From the NCBI GenBank assembly GCA_017999365.1, contig JAGNLW010000004.1, forward strand, positions 62,001-126,000: 64,000 bases of DNA, written 5' to 3'. This DNA is from Candidatus Aminicenantota bacterium. Lineage in GTDB: Bacteria; Acidobacteriota; Aminicenantia; Aminicenantales; Saccharicenantaceae. A program made the translations under genes and the position numbers. Shown piece by piece: positions 1-9,110 of this stretch. Below the pieces are notes generated by a model, which was not told the DNA's origin, did no database searches, and saw nothing but the letters and a program-made list of their open reading frames with translations. Numbering within the stretch: the first letter of the stretch is position 1; each line of letters opens with the position of its first letter.

Positions 1-973
1 CGCCTACCAGCTCTGGAAGTTCGGCCTGCTCGGCCGCGACTTCTTCTACGAGCCCTTCGCCGAACGGGACGGCCGGACCCTGTGGATCTCGACGCCGGAG
101 CCCTCGTCCGCCTCGCCGTCCTTCGGCGGAGCGGGCAAGGTCTACAACGTCATCGACACCCGCCAGTCCTACCTGCAGAAGGTCGTCGTCCAGGGCCTGC
201 GGTCCCTGAAGTTCGACGAGCAGGCCGCCAAATCGGTCCACTTCTCCTACGAGATGGTCGCCCTGTCCCCCAAGAGCCTGGCCGAACTCGGCTACGCCGC
301 CTCCGACGAGGAGAAGGAGCGCTCCTTCCTCGAGGTCTCCGGCCGCAAGGGCCTGGGGGTCAAGGCCGACGATCTCCTCGACCGGCTCGAGGACAAGGCC
401 GGGGCCGAGATCGCCAAACGCAATCCCGAGCTTCCCGAGGACGAACGGCGCCGCATCGCCCGCCAGATCGCCACGGGGGCCCTGCGCTACTTCATGCTCA
501 AGTTCGCCCGCAACTCGGTCATCGTCTTCGACTTCGAGGAGGCCCTGAGCTTCGAGGGCGAGACCGGGCCCTACCTCCAGTACACGGCCGTCCGCCTGGC
601 CAGCATCTTCCGCAAGCTCAAGGAGCGCTTCGGCCTGGCCGAAGCCGACGTCGGGCCCGCGGCGGGCCGCGCCCCGGCCCTCCCGGCGGGGCTCTCCGAG
701 ACGGAGACGGCCGACTTCTGGGACCTCGTCCAGACGGCCGCCTCCCTCGAGGAGGAGGTCCTGCGGTCGATCTCGGCCCTGGAGTTCTCGCACCTGGCCA
801 AGTTCGCCTTCCTCCTCTGCCAGAAGCTCAACGGCTACTACCATAAATACCCCATCCTGGCCGAGGCGAACGGCGAGGTGCGGGGCTTCCGCCTGCTCGT
901 CCTCAAGACGGTCAAGGACCAGCTCCACGCCGCGCTCGGCCTGATGGGCATCCCGCCCCCCGAGCGCATGTGA
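1..973 (+). CDS. argS: Arginyl-tRNA synthetase, C-terminal part (5' end outside window)
   Basis: The reading frame is open from base 2 with no start, so this is the last ~323 residues of a class I arginyl-tRNA synthetase, which charges tRNA-Arg with arginine in the cytosol. The first ~60 residues carry the end of the catalytic region, including a stretch reading VYNVIDTRQSYLQKVV that matches the conserved block late in the Rossmann domain. The remainder is the all-helical anticodon-binding (DALR) domain, with the family-typical run ETGPYLQYTAVRLASIFRK. The HIGH signature would lie upstream and cannot be checked. The gene ends with TGA 53 bases before the ABC operon. Confidence 0.93.
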   Translation, partial: AYQLWKFGLLGRDFFYEPFAERDGRTLWISTPEPSSASPSFGGAGKVYNVIDTRQSYLQKVVVQGLRSLKFDEQAAKSVHFSYEMVALSPKSLAELGYAASDEEKERSFLEVSGRKGLGVKADDLLDRLEDKAGAEIAKRNPELPEDERRRIARQIATGALRYFMLKFARNSVIVFDFEEALSFEGETGPYLQYTAVRLASIFRKLKERFGLAEADVGPAAGRAPALPAGLSETETADFWDLVQTAASLEEEVLRSISALEFSHLAKFAFLLCQKLNGYYHKYPILAEANGEVRGFRLLVLKTVKDQLHAALGLMGIPPPERM

Positions 974-1025
974 CGCAACGCCCCTCGCCTTCCGGCGGTT
1001 CATTTACCTTATAGCGGAGGTGAAC

Positions 1026-1949
1026 ATGATCGATGTCCAAGGGCTCACCAAACGATACGGGGAGCTCGTCGCCGTGGCCGACCTGACCTTCAAGGTCGAG
1101 CCGGGCCGCATCTGGGGCCTGCTCGGCCCCAACGCGGCCGGCAAGACGACGACGATGCGCGTCCTGACCGGCTACCTCCCGGCCACGTCGGGCCGGGCCA
1201 CGGTGGCCGGCCACGACGTCTTCGACCAGCCCGACGGGCTCAAGCGGTCCATCGGCTACCTGCCCGAGGTCGTCCCCCTCTACCAGGACATGACCGTCGC
1301 CGGCTACCTCGGCTTCGTGGCCGAGATCAAGCAGGTCCCCAAGGCCAGGCGCAAGGCCGCCGTCGACCGCGTCCTGGCCTCGGCCGGCCTCGGGGACGTC
1401 GCCCGCCGGCTCATCAAGAATATCTCCCGCGGCTACAAGCAGCGGGTCGGCATCGCCCAGGCCATGATCCACGATCCCCGGGTCCTCGTCCTCGACGAGC
1501 CGACCATCGGCCTCGACCCCGGACAGATCCGGGAGATCCGCGAGCTCATCCGCGGCCTCAAGGGCGAGCACACCATCCTCCTGTCGACCCACATCCTGCC
1601 CGAGGTCACCCAGGTCTGCGACGGCGTCGTCATCATCAACCAGGGCCGGCTCATGGCTTCGGGGTCCCTGGCCGACCTGGCCGCCTCCTTCGAGAAGCGG
1701 GACGGCGTCGTCCTCCGCCTGCGCCGGGCCGGGGACGAGGAGGCCGCCCTGTTCCGCGGCCTCCCCGGCGTCGAGCGCGCCGAGGCCGTCGGCGGCGAGG
1801 TCCAGGTCGAATGGGCCCGCGGCCGCGACCTCCGCGAGACCGTCGCCCGGACCGCCCTGGACAAGGGTCTCGGCCTGGTCGAGATGCGCTCCCTCGGCGG
1901 CATCGAGGACCTGTACCTGAAGATCGTGTCGGGAGGGCTCGAATCATGA
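1026..1949 (+). CDS. ABC-2 type transporter ATP-binding protein (GldA-like)
   Basis: This is the cytoplasmic ATPase of an ABC-2 export system, 307 residues. It shows Walker A (GPNAAGKTTT, about residues 35-44), the signature region SRGYKQRVGIAQAM, Walker B (VLVLDEP) and the H-loop (LLSTHI), followed by a ~90-residue C-terminal extension typical of this subfamily. A GTG at 1020 is in frame, but GGAGG at 1016-1020 lies 5 bases before the ATG at 1026 and overlaps that GTG, so 1026 is the better start. It is the first gene of a four-gene operon and its stop overlaps the permease start (ATGA). The substrate is unknown. Gliding-motility GldA is the best-known relative, but no other gliding genes are visible here. 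Confidence 0.92.
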   Translation: MIDVQGLTKRYGELVAVADLTFKVEPGRIWGLLGPNAAGKTTTMRVLTGYLPATSGRATVAGHDVFDQPDGLKRSIGYLPEVVPLYQDMTVAGYLGFVAEIKQVPKARRKAAVDRVLASAGLGDVARRLIKNISRGYKQRVGIAQAMIHDPRVLVLDEPTIGLDPGQIREIRELIRGLKGEHTILLSTHILPEVTQVCDGVVIINQGRLMASGSLADLAASFEKRDGVVLRLRRAGDEEAALFRGLPGVERAEAVGGEVQVEWARGRDLRETVARTALDKGLGLVEMRSLGGIEDLYLKIVSGGLES

Positions 1950-2713
1950 CGAACATCTGGTCCCTGACGAAAAAGGAGCTGCGCTCCTACTTCAGCTCGC
2001 CCGTGGCCTACGTCGTCCTGTTCGCCTACAGCCTCATCTTCGGCTACTTCTTCTACAACCTGGTCATGTGGTTCAACCTCCAGGCCATGCAGATGGCCCA
2101 GAACCCCTATTACGCCCAGCAGATCAACGTCAACGAGATGGTCTTCACGCCCCTGTTCCACAACATGGTCCTCGTCCTGGTCCTCCTGACGCCCCTGCTG
2201 ACCATGCGCCTGCTGGCCGAGGAGAAGAAGAACGGCACGGACGAGCTCCTCTACACCTCGCCCCTCTCGGTCGGCCAGATCGTCCTCGGCAAGTACCTGG
2301 CCGCCCTGGTCATGCTGGCCGTTATGCTCGGCCTGACCGCGCTGCTTTCTCTCTTCGCCTTCGCCTTCGGCAATCCCGAGCTGGCGCCCTGGCTGACGGG
2401 CTACCTGGGCCTGTTCCTGCTCGGCGCGGCAGCCCTGGCCGTCGGCCTGTTCTTCTCGTCCGTGACCGAGAACCAGATCGTCGCCGCCATCCTGACCTTC
2501 CTGACCCTGCTGCTCTTCCTCGTCCTCAACTGGCTGTCCCAGATCGGCAGCGGCTCTTGGCAGGGCGTCGTCGGCTACCTGTCCCTGTCGTCCCACTTCG
2601 AGGACCTGCCCAAGGGCATCTTCGACCTCAAGGACGCCGTCTACTTCCTGAGCCTGGCCGGTTTCGGCCTGTTCCTGGCCCACTCGGTCCTCCAGTCCCG
2701 GCGGTGGAGGTGA
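1946..2713 (+). CDS. ABC-2 type transporter permease (GldF-like)
   Basis: This 255-residue integral membrane protein is the permease partner of the preceding ATPase. About six hydrophobic segments are visible. The first follows the conserved N-terminus (SLTKKELRSYFSSPVAYVV), a hallmark of the GldF/NosY-like ABC-2 permeases, and the others occur around residues 60-80, 100-130, 150-170, 180-200 and near the C-terminus. A central motif, LAEEKKNGTDELLYTSPLS, matches the cytosolic coupling loop of the family. The start is the ATG inside the ATGA overlap with the ATPase stop, which implies translational coupling. The frame is open further upstream, but that part lies inside the ATPase gene and is not protein-like. 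Confidence 0.92.
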   Translation: MTNIWSLTKKELRSYFSSPVAYVVLFAYSLIFGYFFYNLVMWFNLQAMQMAQNPYYAQQINVNEMVFTPLFHNMVLVLVLLTPLLTMRLLAEEKKNGTDELLYTSPLSVGQIVLGKYLAALVMLAVMLGLTALLSLFAFAFGNPELAPWLTGYLGLFLLGAAALAVGLFFSSVTENQIVAAILTFLTLLLFLVLNWLSQIGSGSWQGVVGYLSLSSHFEDLPKGIFDLKDAVYFLSLAGFGLFLAHSVLQSRRWR

Positions 2714-2717
2714 TCCC

Positions 2718-4298
2718 ATGTCCAAGCTGACCAAGAATCTCAACCTGGCGGCCGCGGCCCTCATCGGCGCGGCCCTCGTCGTCGCGGCCGTCTGGCCCCA
2801 CCTCAAGACCCCCTTTCTCGTCCTCGGCGGACTGGGCCTCGTGGCCCTCGCCGCCCACGTCGTCCTCAACCGCGAAGCGCTCAAGCGCTCCTTCACCCGC
2901 AAGTCCTTCCTCTATTCCGGCAACCTGGCCCTCGTCGTCGTCCTGGTCCTGGCCATCCTCGTCCTGGTCAACTACTTCGTCTCCAAGCACGACTACCGCA
3001 TGGACTTCACCGTGGGCAAGCTCCACAGCCTGTCCGATCAGTCGGTGGCCGTCCTCAAGAACCTCAAGACGGAGGTCTCCTTCAAGGGCTTCTTCCGCGA
3101 GGGCAACTACGGCCGGGCGGCCATGGAGAACCTGCTCAAGCTCTACGCCTACCATTCCGGCAAGGTCAAGTACGAGTTCGTCGATCCCGACAAGAATCCC
3201 GGCCTGGTCAAGCGCTACGACGTGACCCAGGACGGCACGACCGTCATCGAGGCCGGCGACAAGGAGGGCCGCATCACGACGACCTCCGAGGAGGACCTGA
3301 CCAACGCCCTCATCAAGGCCACGCGGGCCCAGAAGAAGGTCATCACCTTTCTCGAGGGCCACGGCGAGGCGACCGTCGAGGATTCGGGCGACAACGGCTT
3401 CTCGACCGTCAAGGCCGAGCTCGAGAAGCTCGGCTACGAGGTCAAGAAGCAAAGCCTGGCCCTGGCCGACCGCTTCCCCAAGGACTGCGCCCTCCTCGTC
3501 GTCCCCGGACCGCAGAAGGACCTCCTGCCGAACGAGTACGAGACGATCAAGGTTTATCTCGCGGACGGCGGCCGGGTCCTGTTCCTGGTCGACCCCGAGA
3601 CTCCGACGCTGCTGCCCCTGTTCCTGGCCGACTACGGCTTCAAGCTCGAGAACGACATCGTCGTCGATACCGTCTCGCGCCTGCTCGGCGGGGACTATTT
3701 CATGCCCGTCGTCAGCGAGTACGAGCCCCACGCCATCACCTCCCAGTTCGGCTACGCCACCTTCTTCCCCTACGCCCGCTCCGTCGAGCCGGGCGAGACC
3801 AAACCCGAGGGCGCCACGGTGGCCGCCCTGGCCAAGACCAGCCCCAACTCCTGGTCCGAGCGCGAGCTCGACCAAAAGGAGGTCAAGTTCACGGCGGACA
3901 AGGACAAGCAGGGCCCCATCGGCCTGGCGGCCGTGTCCTCGTTCAAGACCAAGCCCGCCTCCCCCGCCCCGGCGGAAGGCGCCGCTCCGGCCGAGACGCC
4001 CGCGGCCAAGCCCGACGCGGCCGAGAAGGAAGCCCGCGTCGCCGTCATCGGCGACTCCGACTTCGTCAAGAATCGCTATTACGGGCTCTCGGGCAACGGC
4101 AACTTCTTCCTCAACGTCGCCAACTGGCTGACCGAGGAGTCCGACCTCATCGCCATCCAGCCCAAGACGCAGACGCCGCGGACCGTCCAGATGACCCCGT
4201 CCCAAGGCCGCCTGCTCATGCTCGTCAGCCTGGTCCTGCTGCCCCTGGCCGTGCTGGCCGCGGGCATCGCGGTCTGGCTGCGGAGGAGGGCGCTGTGA
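2718..4298 (+). CDS. GldG-family ABC transporter auxiliary protein
   Basis: This 526-residue protein has three hydrophobic N-terminal segments (roughly residues 8-27, 32-50 and 68-90), a large extracytoplasmic domain, and one C-terminal membrane helix (about 496-518) followed by Arg residues. The middle matches the ABC_transp_aux/GldG family, including VITFLEGHGE and a segment rich in VDPE-type motifs. In such operons the protein sits with the ATPase and permease at the membrane and is thought to handle the exported or extracytoplasmic substrate. It starts 4 bases after the permease stop behind a GGAGG. An Ala/Pro-rich low-complexity linker lies near residues 415-440. The transported molecule cannot be inferred. 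Confidence 0.88.
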   Translation: MSKLTKNLNLAAAALIGAALVVAAVWPHLKTPFLVLGGLGLVALAAHVVLNREALKRSFTRKSFLYSGNLALVVVLVLAILVLVNYFVSKHDYRMDFTVGKLHSLSDQSVAVLKNLKTEVSFKGFFREGNYGRAAMENLLKLYAYHSGKVKYEFVDPDKNPGLVKRYDVTQDGTTVIEAGDKEGRITTTSEEDLTNALIKATRAQKKVITFLEGHGEATVEDSGDNGFSTVKAELEKLGYEVKKQSLALADRFPKDCALLVVPGPQKDLLPNEYETIKVYLADGGRVLFLVDPETPTLLPLFLADYGFKLENDIVVDTVSRLLGGDYFMPVVSEYEPHAITSQFGYATFFPYARSVEPGETKPEGATVAALAKTSPNSWSERELDQKEVKFTADKDKQGPIGLAAVSSFKTKPASPAPAEGAAPAETPAAKPDAAEKEARVAVIGDSDFVKNRYYGLSGNGNFFLNVANWLTEESDLIAIQPKTQTPRTVQMTPSQGRLLMLVSLVLLPLAVLAAGIAVWLRRRAL

Positions 4299-5678
4299 AA
4301 GCCAAGACGACCCTCGTCCTCCTCGGCGTCTTCGCCGCCCTGCTCGCCGTCGTCCTCTATTTCGACTCCAAGGGCGAGAAGAAGAGCGCGGCCGAGGAAA
4401 AGACCAAGGCCCTCGTCGACATCGCCGAGGACGACCTGCGCAAGATCGAGATCGACCGTCCCGGCGAGACGCTGGCCCTGGAGAGGGACGAGGCCGGCGC
4501 CTGGCGCCTGACCTCTCCGCTCGCCGCGGCCGCCGACGAATACGAGGCCAAGGCCCTGGCCGGCGCCCTGGCCGGGCTGCGCCTCGAGCGCGTCGTCGAG
4601 AAAGAGGTCGAGGACCCGGCCGCTTACGGCCTGCCGGGGACCGAGGTCCGCCTGTGGGCCAAGGGCATGGACGCCCCGGTCAAGGTCCACATCGGCATGG
4701 AGAACCCTCTCGACAAGAGCCTGTTCGCCAAGCGCGAGGACGACCCGCGGCTGGTCCTGCTGGCCGCGACCGTCAGACCGCAGCTCGACAAGAAGGTCCT
4801 CGACCTGAGACAGAAGGACATCTTCAAGTTCGCCGTGTCGGACGTTCGGAAGATCCGGGTCAGGGCCAAGGACGTCGCCTGGGAGGCGGCCCGGACCGAG
4901 TCCGGCTGGGCCCTGACCTCGCCCGTCGCCGCCCTGGCCGCCAAGACCAAGGTCGATTCCCTCCTCGACGCCCTGTCGGGCCTGCGGGCCAAGGACTTCG
5001 CGGCCGAGGACAAGGACGCCGGCGTGCTGGAGAAGTTCGGGCTGGCCAAGCCCGAATACGAGGTCGCCCTGTCCCTCCCCGCGGCCAGCCAGGAGATCGT
5101 CTTCATCCTCCACAAAGAGGGCGAGGCCCAGTACGCCACGACCTCGCTCGCGACCAAGGTCGTCGCCTTCGAGGGCACCGTCCTCACCGACCTCGACCGC
5201 AAGGTCGAGGAGCTGCGCGAAAAGAAGCTGGCCGACTTCTACGCCTGGGACGCCCATTCCGTCCTCGTCAAGCGGGACGGCGCCGAGATCGCCGCGGTCA
5301 AGGTCAAGGCCGGCGACGCCGAGACCTGGTACCTCGACGCCGCGGCCAAGGAGGAGGCCGACCGCGTCAAGCTCGAGGACTTCGTCCGCAAGGTCGAGGG
5401 CCTCGAGGCGGCCGCCTTCGTCGATGCCCCCGGTCCCCTCGGCGCCTACGGCCTCGACCCGGGCACGGAGGTCCGCGTCAAGACCAGGGACTTCCAGGAC
5501 AAGGAGAAGGAGGTCGTCCTCTTCATCGGGCGGGAGGACGCGGCCAAGAAACAGGTCGCCGTCAAGGCCGCCGGGCTCGACTATCTCTTTCTCGTCGACT
5601 CCGGGTTCCTGGCCGACCTGCCCAAGGCCAAGGCCGACTGGAAGGCCGCGGCGACCGCTCCCCCGGAAGGCCAGGGCG

Positions 5679-5689
<11 letters not shown>
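4295..5689 (+). CDS. DUF4340 domain protein, membrane-anchored
   Basis: This 464-residue protein has one N-terminal membrane anchor (about residues 5-22) followed by an extracytoplasmic region. I can see three related DUF4340 units, each with a conserved W-x-L-(T/D) core followed by a helix ending in L-x-(A/G)-L: around residues 55-95, 185-250 and 315-375. The GTG start overlaps the previous stop (GTGA) and is preceded by GGAGGAGG. DUF4340 proteins commonly follow GldA/F/G-type ABC genes, and the role here is presumably periplasmic support of that transporter. No enzyme motif is visible. The last bases overlap the likely start of mutY. Confidence 0.88.
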
Positions 5690-6727
<1,038 letters not shown>

Positions 6728-6731
<4 letters not shown>

Positions 6732-7909
6732 GCCGCCAGGCCGATCCCGCGGTGCTTGGACGCGATGGCCTCGACCAGCCGGTCGATCGCTTCGAGGTCG
6801 GCCGCCTTCGGTATGCCCTTGCAGATGACCGGGGGGATGATCTCGACCTTGAGGTTGGGTATGGCCCCCTTGACGGCGTCGACCATCCGGCTGCCCCAGC
6901 CGAAGGACCCGACGAACGAGGCGAAGCGGGCCTTGGGCCGTAGGGCGTTGGCCAGGACGACGGCGTCGAGGACGGCCGGGTGGGGCCCGACGTGGACGGT
7001 CGGGGCGGCCACGACGACCGTCGCCGCGTCGACCAGGGCCATGGCCAGCTGGCCGATGTCGGCCGTGGCCATGTTGAAGGGAAAGACGCTGACCCCCTTG
7101 GCGACCAGGCCGTCGACGAGGCGCCCGACCAGGATCGCCGTCGAGCCGTGCATGGTCACCCAGGGGATGACGACGCTGTTGTGGGGCATGTCGTCGGTCC
7201 AATCGCGGTAGGCCTGGACGATGGTCGCGGGATCGCGGTGGATGGGGCCGTGGCTCGGGGCGATCATGCGGATGTCGAGGTCCTTGATCTTGTCCAGGTT
7301 CTTCTGGACGATCTTGCGGAAGGGCATCATGATCTCGGCGTAGTAGCGCTTGGCCTCGGCCAGGATGCAGTCGGAGCAGTCGGCGAACAGGTCCGTCTGG
7401 GCGACGTGGGCCCCGAACCAGTCGCAGCTGAACAGGATGCGGTCCTCCTCGAGATAGGTCGACATCGTCTCCGGCCAGTGGACCCAGGGCGTGTAGACGA
7501 ACCGGAGGGTCTTGCCGCCGAGGGGCAGCCGCTCGCCGTCGGCGACGGCGCGGACGCGGGCGGGGTCGATCCCCAGGTGGTCGACGAGCATGGGCTTGGC
7601 CGGCTCGGAGGCCAGGACGACCGCGCCGGGATAGCGCTCGAGGAGCCAGGGGATGCCGCCCGAGTGGTCCTGCTCGGTGTGGTTGGAAACGATATAGTCG
7701 ATGCGCGGCACGTCCTCGAGGTAGGACCGCAGGACGGGCAGCATCTCGGGCTCGATGGAGTCGACCAGGGCGACCTTGTCGCGGCCGGTGACGAGATAGG
7801 AGTTATAGCTCGTCCCGTCGGGCAGGGGGATGAGGGCGTCGAAGAGCCGGCGGTCGAAGTCCGGGGCTCCGACGTAGTGGACATCGGGAACGATCTCGCG
7901 GGGTTTCAT
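6728..7909 (-). CDS. Flavodiiron protein (FprA family A-type flavoprotein)
   Basis: This 393-residue soluble enzyme reduces O2 to water and/or NO to N2O in anaerobes. The N-terminal metallo-beta-lactamase-like domain (about 1-250) carries the diiron ligands: H-x-E-x-DH in SNHTEQDHSGG, a later His/Asp pair around VHWPETMST and FSCDWFG, and His in APSHGPIH. The C-terminal ~140 residues form a flavodoxin domain that binds FMN. AAGGAGAG lies 7-8 bases before the ATG. The upstream region holds a predicted promoter whose -10 overlaps a 15-bp motif shared exactly with the Rrf2 regulator gene at 44.9 kb. I see no rubredoxin domain, so an external electron donor is needed. Confidence 0.95.
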
Positions 7910-7937
7910 GAAGGACTCTCTCCTTGGTTACCGGTAT

Positions 7938-7978
7938 TAATTCCTATCAATTCTATAGTAATTGAGCCGAAAAATAAA
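7938..7978 (-). promoter_or_regulatory. Predicted promoter and Rrf2-type operator of the flavodiiron gene
   Basis: On the minus strand TTTATT (7978-7973) and TAGAAT (7955-7950) are 17 bases apart. The 15-bp sequence TAATTCCTATCAATT (plus-strand 7938-7952) overlaps the -10. The same 15 bases occur, with no mismatch, at 44859-44873 upstream of the Rrf2-family gene. The AT-rich run stands out strongly from the GC-rich surroundings. The factor and its effect are inferred. Confidence 0.55.
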
Positions 7979-7988
7979 GGGGGGAGAT

Positions 7989-8447
7989 TCAGACGTCGGG
8001 GCGGCGGCGCTTGGCGAAGTAGATGATCTCGGGGTGCTTCTTGTACCCGAGCGACTCGAAGACGGCCATGGACACGGCGTTGCCGTCCTCGATGAGGCAG
8101 GCCAGGATGTCGAGGCCCTGGGCTTCGAGCCAACGCTCGGCCTCGGCGACGAGCCGGGCGCCCAGGCCGCGGCGGCGCAGGCCCGCGTCGACGGCCAGGC
8201 GGTTGATCCAGCCCTTGCGGCCGTCGTGGGTGGCCAGGACCGTGCCGACGACCCGGCCGTCCGCCTCCTCGGCCAGGAGGAAGCGGACGTTCGGCAGGGC
8301 GACCTGAAGGACGATGTTCTCCCGGGTGTCGCGGCCGCGGGGCTTGAGGGGCAGGCCGCCCTCGGCCCAGAGCTCCATGACCCGGTCGTAGTCCTCGGGC
8401 CGGAATTCGCGGAAGACGATACCGTCGAGAACGACGCCGTCGGCCAT
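7989..8447 (-). CDS. GNAT family N-acetyltransferase
   Basis: This 152-residue protein has a single GNAT fold. It carries the acetyl-CoA pyrophosphate-binding loop as RRRGLGARL (about residues 91-99), preceded by the strand WINRLAVDAGL, and ends with the typical FESLGYKK segment of motif B. It would transfer an acyl group from acyl-CoA to an amine, but the substrate cannot be told. AAGGGGAT precedes the ATG. It lies between a membrane-protein gene (50 bases upstream) and the flavodiiron gene (79 bases downstream), which appears to have its own promoter, so the two may not be co-transcribed. Confidence 0.88.
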   Translation of the reverse strand: MADGVVLDGIVFREFRPEDYDRVMELWAEGGLPLKPRGRDTRENIVLQVALPNVRFLLAEEADGRVVGTVLATHDGRKGWINRLAVDAGLRRRGLGARLVAEAERWLEAQGLDILACLIEDGNAVSMAVFESLGYKKHPEIIYFAKRRRPDV

Positions 8448-8497
8448 GGCCTATCCCCTTTCCCGGGGCCGCGATCCCGCCGGCCCCGCCCGCCGTC

Positions 8498-9094
8498 TCA
8501 GCGGATGAACAGAACGAAGGCGCCGATCGCCAGGGCCGCCGCGGCCGTCCCGGTCAGGACCGCCGCAGGCCAGGGCTTCTTGTGCACAGTCCGGGCGACC
8601 AGGATGAAGTCGCGGACGGCCAGGGCCGCCGCCGCCGCGTAGAAGGCCAGGTAACCCGTTTGCCAAGGGCCCGGCTCCGAGAACAGCGTCACCCACTCCT
8701 CCTGGCCCATGCCCAGGGCCATGAAGGCGGCCTGGACGAGGGCCGGGACCCAGGCCACGAGGAGCGGCCCGCCCCAGGCCCAAGCCGTCTCGGCCAGGAG
8801 CTGGCTCCGCCGGCAGCCCTTCTTGCCCAGGACCAGGATGACGCCCGACGAAAGGACCCAGACCGTGAAGATCAGGGGGACGATGAACAGGGCCTGCCAG
8901 ACGTGGTAGTTGACCGGATCGAGGCCGATCAGGACGGGCGCGGTCGGGACGGCCCCCGTCGCGGCCAGGACGACCGAGGTGACGATATGAGCGGCCCCCA
9001 CGCCGCCCAGGAAGGCCGAGGCCCGCCGCAGGGGATGTCTTCCCTTGGCGATGCCGTGGTCGAGGCCGCGGGGCCGGAACAGGGCCGGAGCCAT
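8498..9094 (-). CDS. Multi-pass membrane protein, unknown function
   Basis: I do not recognise this 198-residue protein. It has about five hydrophobic segments (near residues 25-48, 60-88, 100-125, 140-160 and 172-195) separated by short loops, a Lys/Arg-rich loop (GKKGCRRS) after the second, and no obvious catalytic motif. The layout loosely resembles small Yip1-like or cytochrome-b-like membrane proteins, but no histidine pattern for heme is evident. GGGGGAGG precedes the ATG by a few bases. The DUF1846 gene ends 16 bases upstream, so the two are likely co-transcribed. Confidence 0.72.
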   Translation of the reverse strand: MAPALFRPRGLDHGIAKGRHPLRRASAFLGGVGAAHIVTSVVLAATGAVPTAPVLIGLDPVNYHVWQALFIVPLIFTVWVLSSGVILVLGKKGCRRSQLLAETAWAWGGPLLVAWVPALVQAAFMALGMGQEEWVTLFSEPGPWQTGYLAFYAAAAALAVRDFILVARTVHKKPWPAAVLTGTAAAALAIGAFVLFIR

Positions 9095-9110
9095 GTCGTC
9101 CTCCCCCGCC

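Noticed and set aside
1020-1022. GTG 1020 as start of the ABC ATPase
   Set aside because: It overlaps the GGAGG ribosome-binding site that is correctly spaced for ATG 1026.
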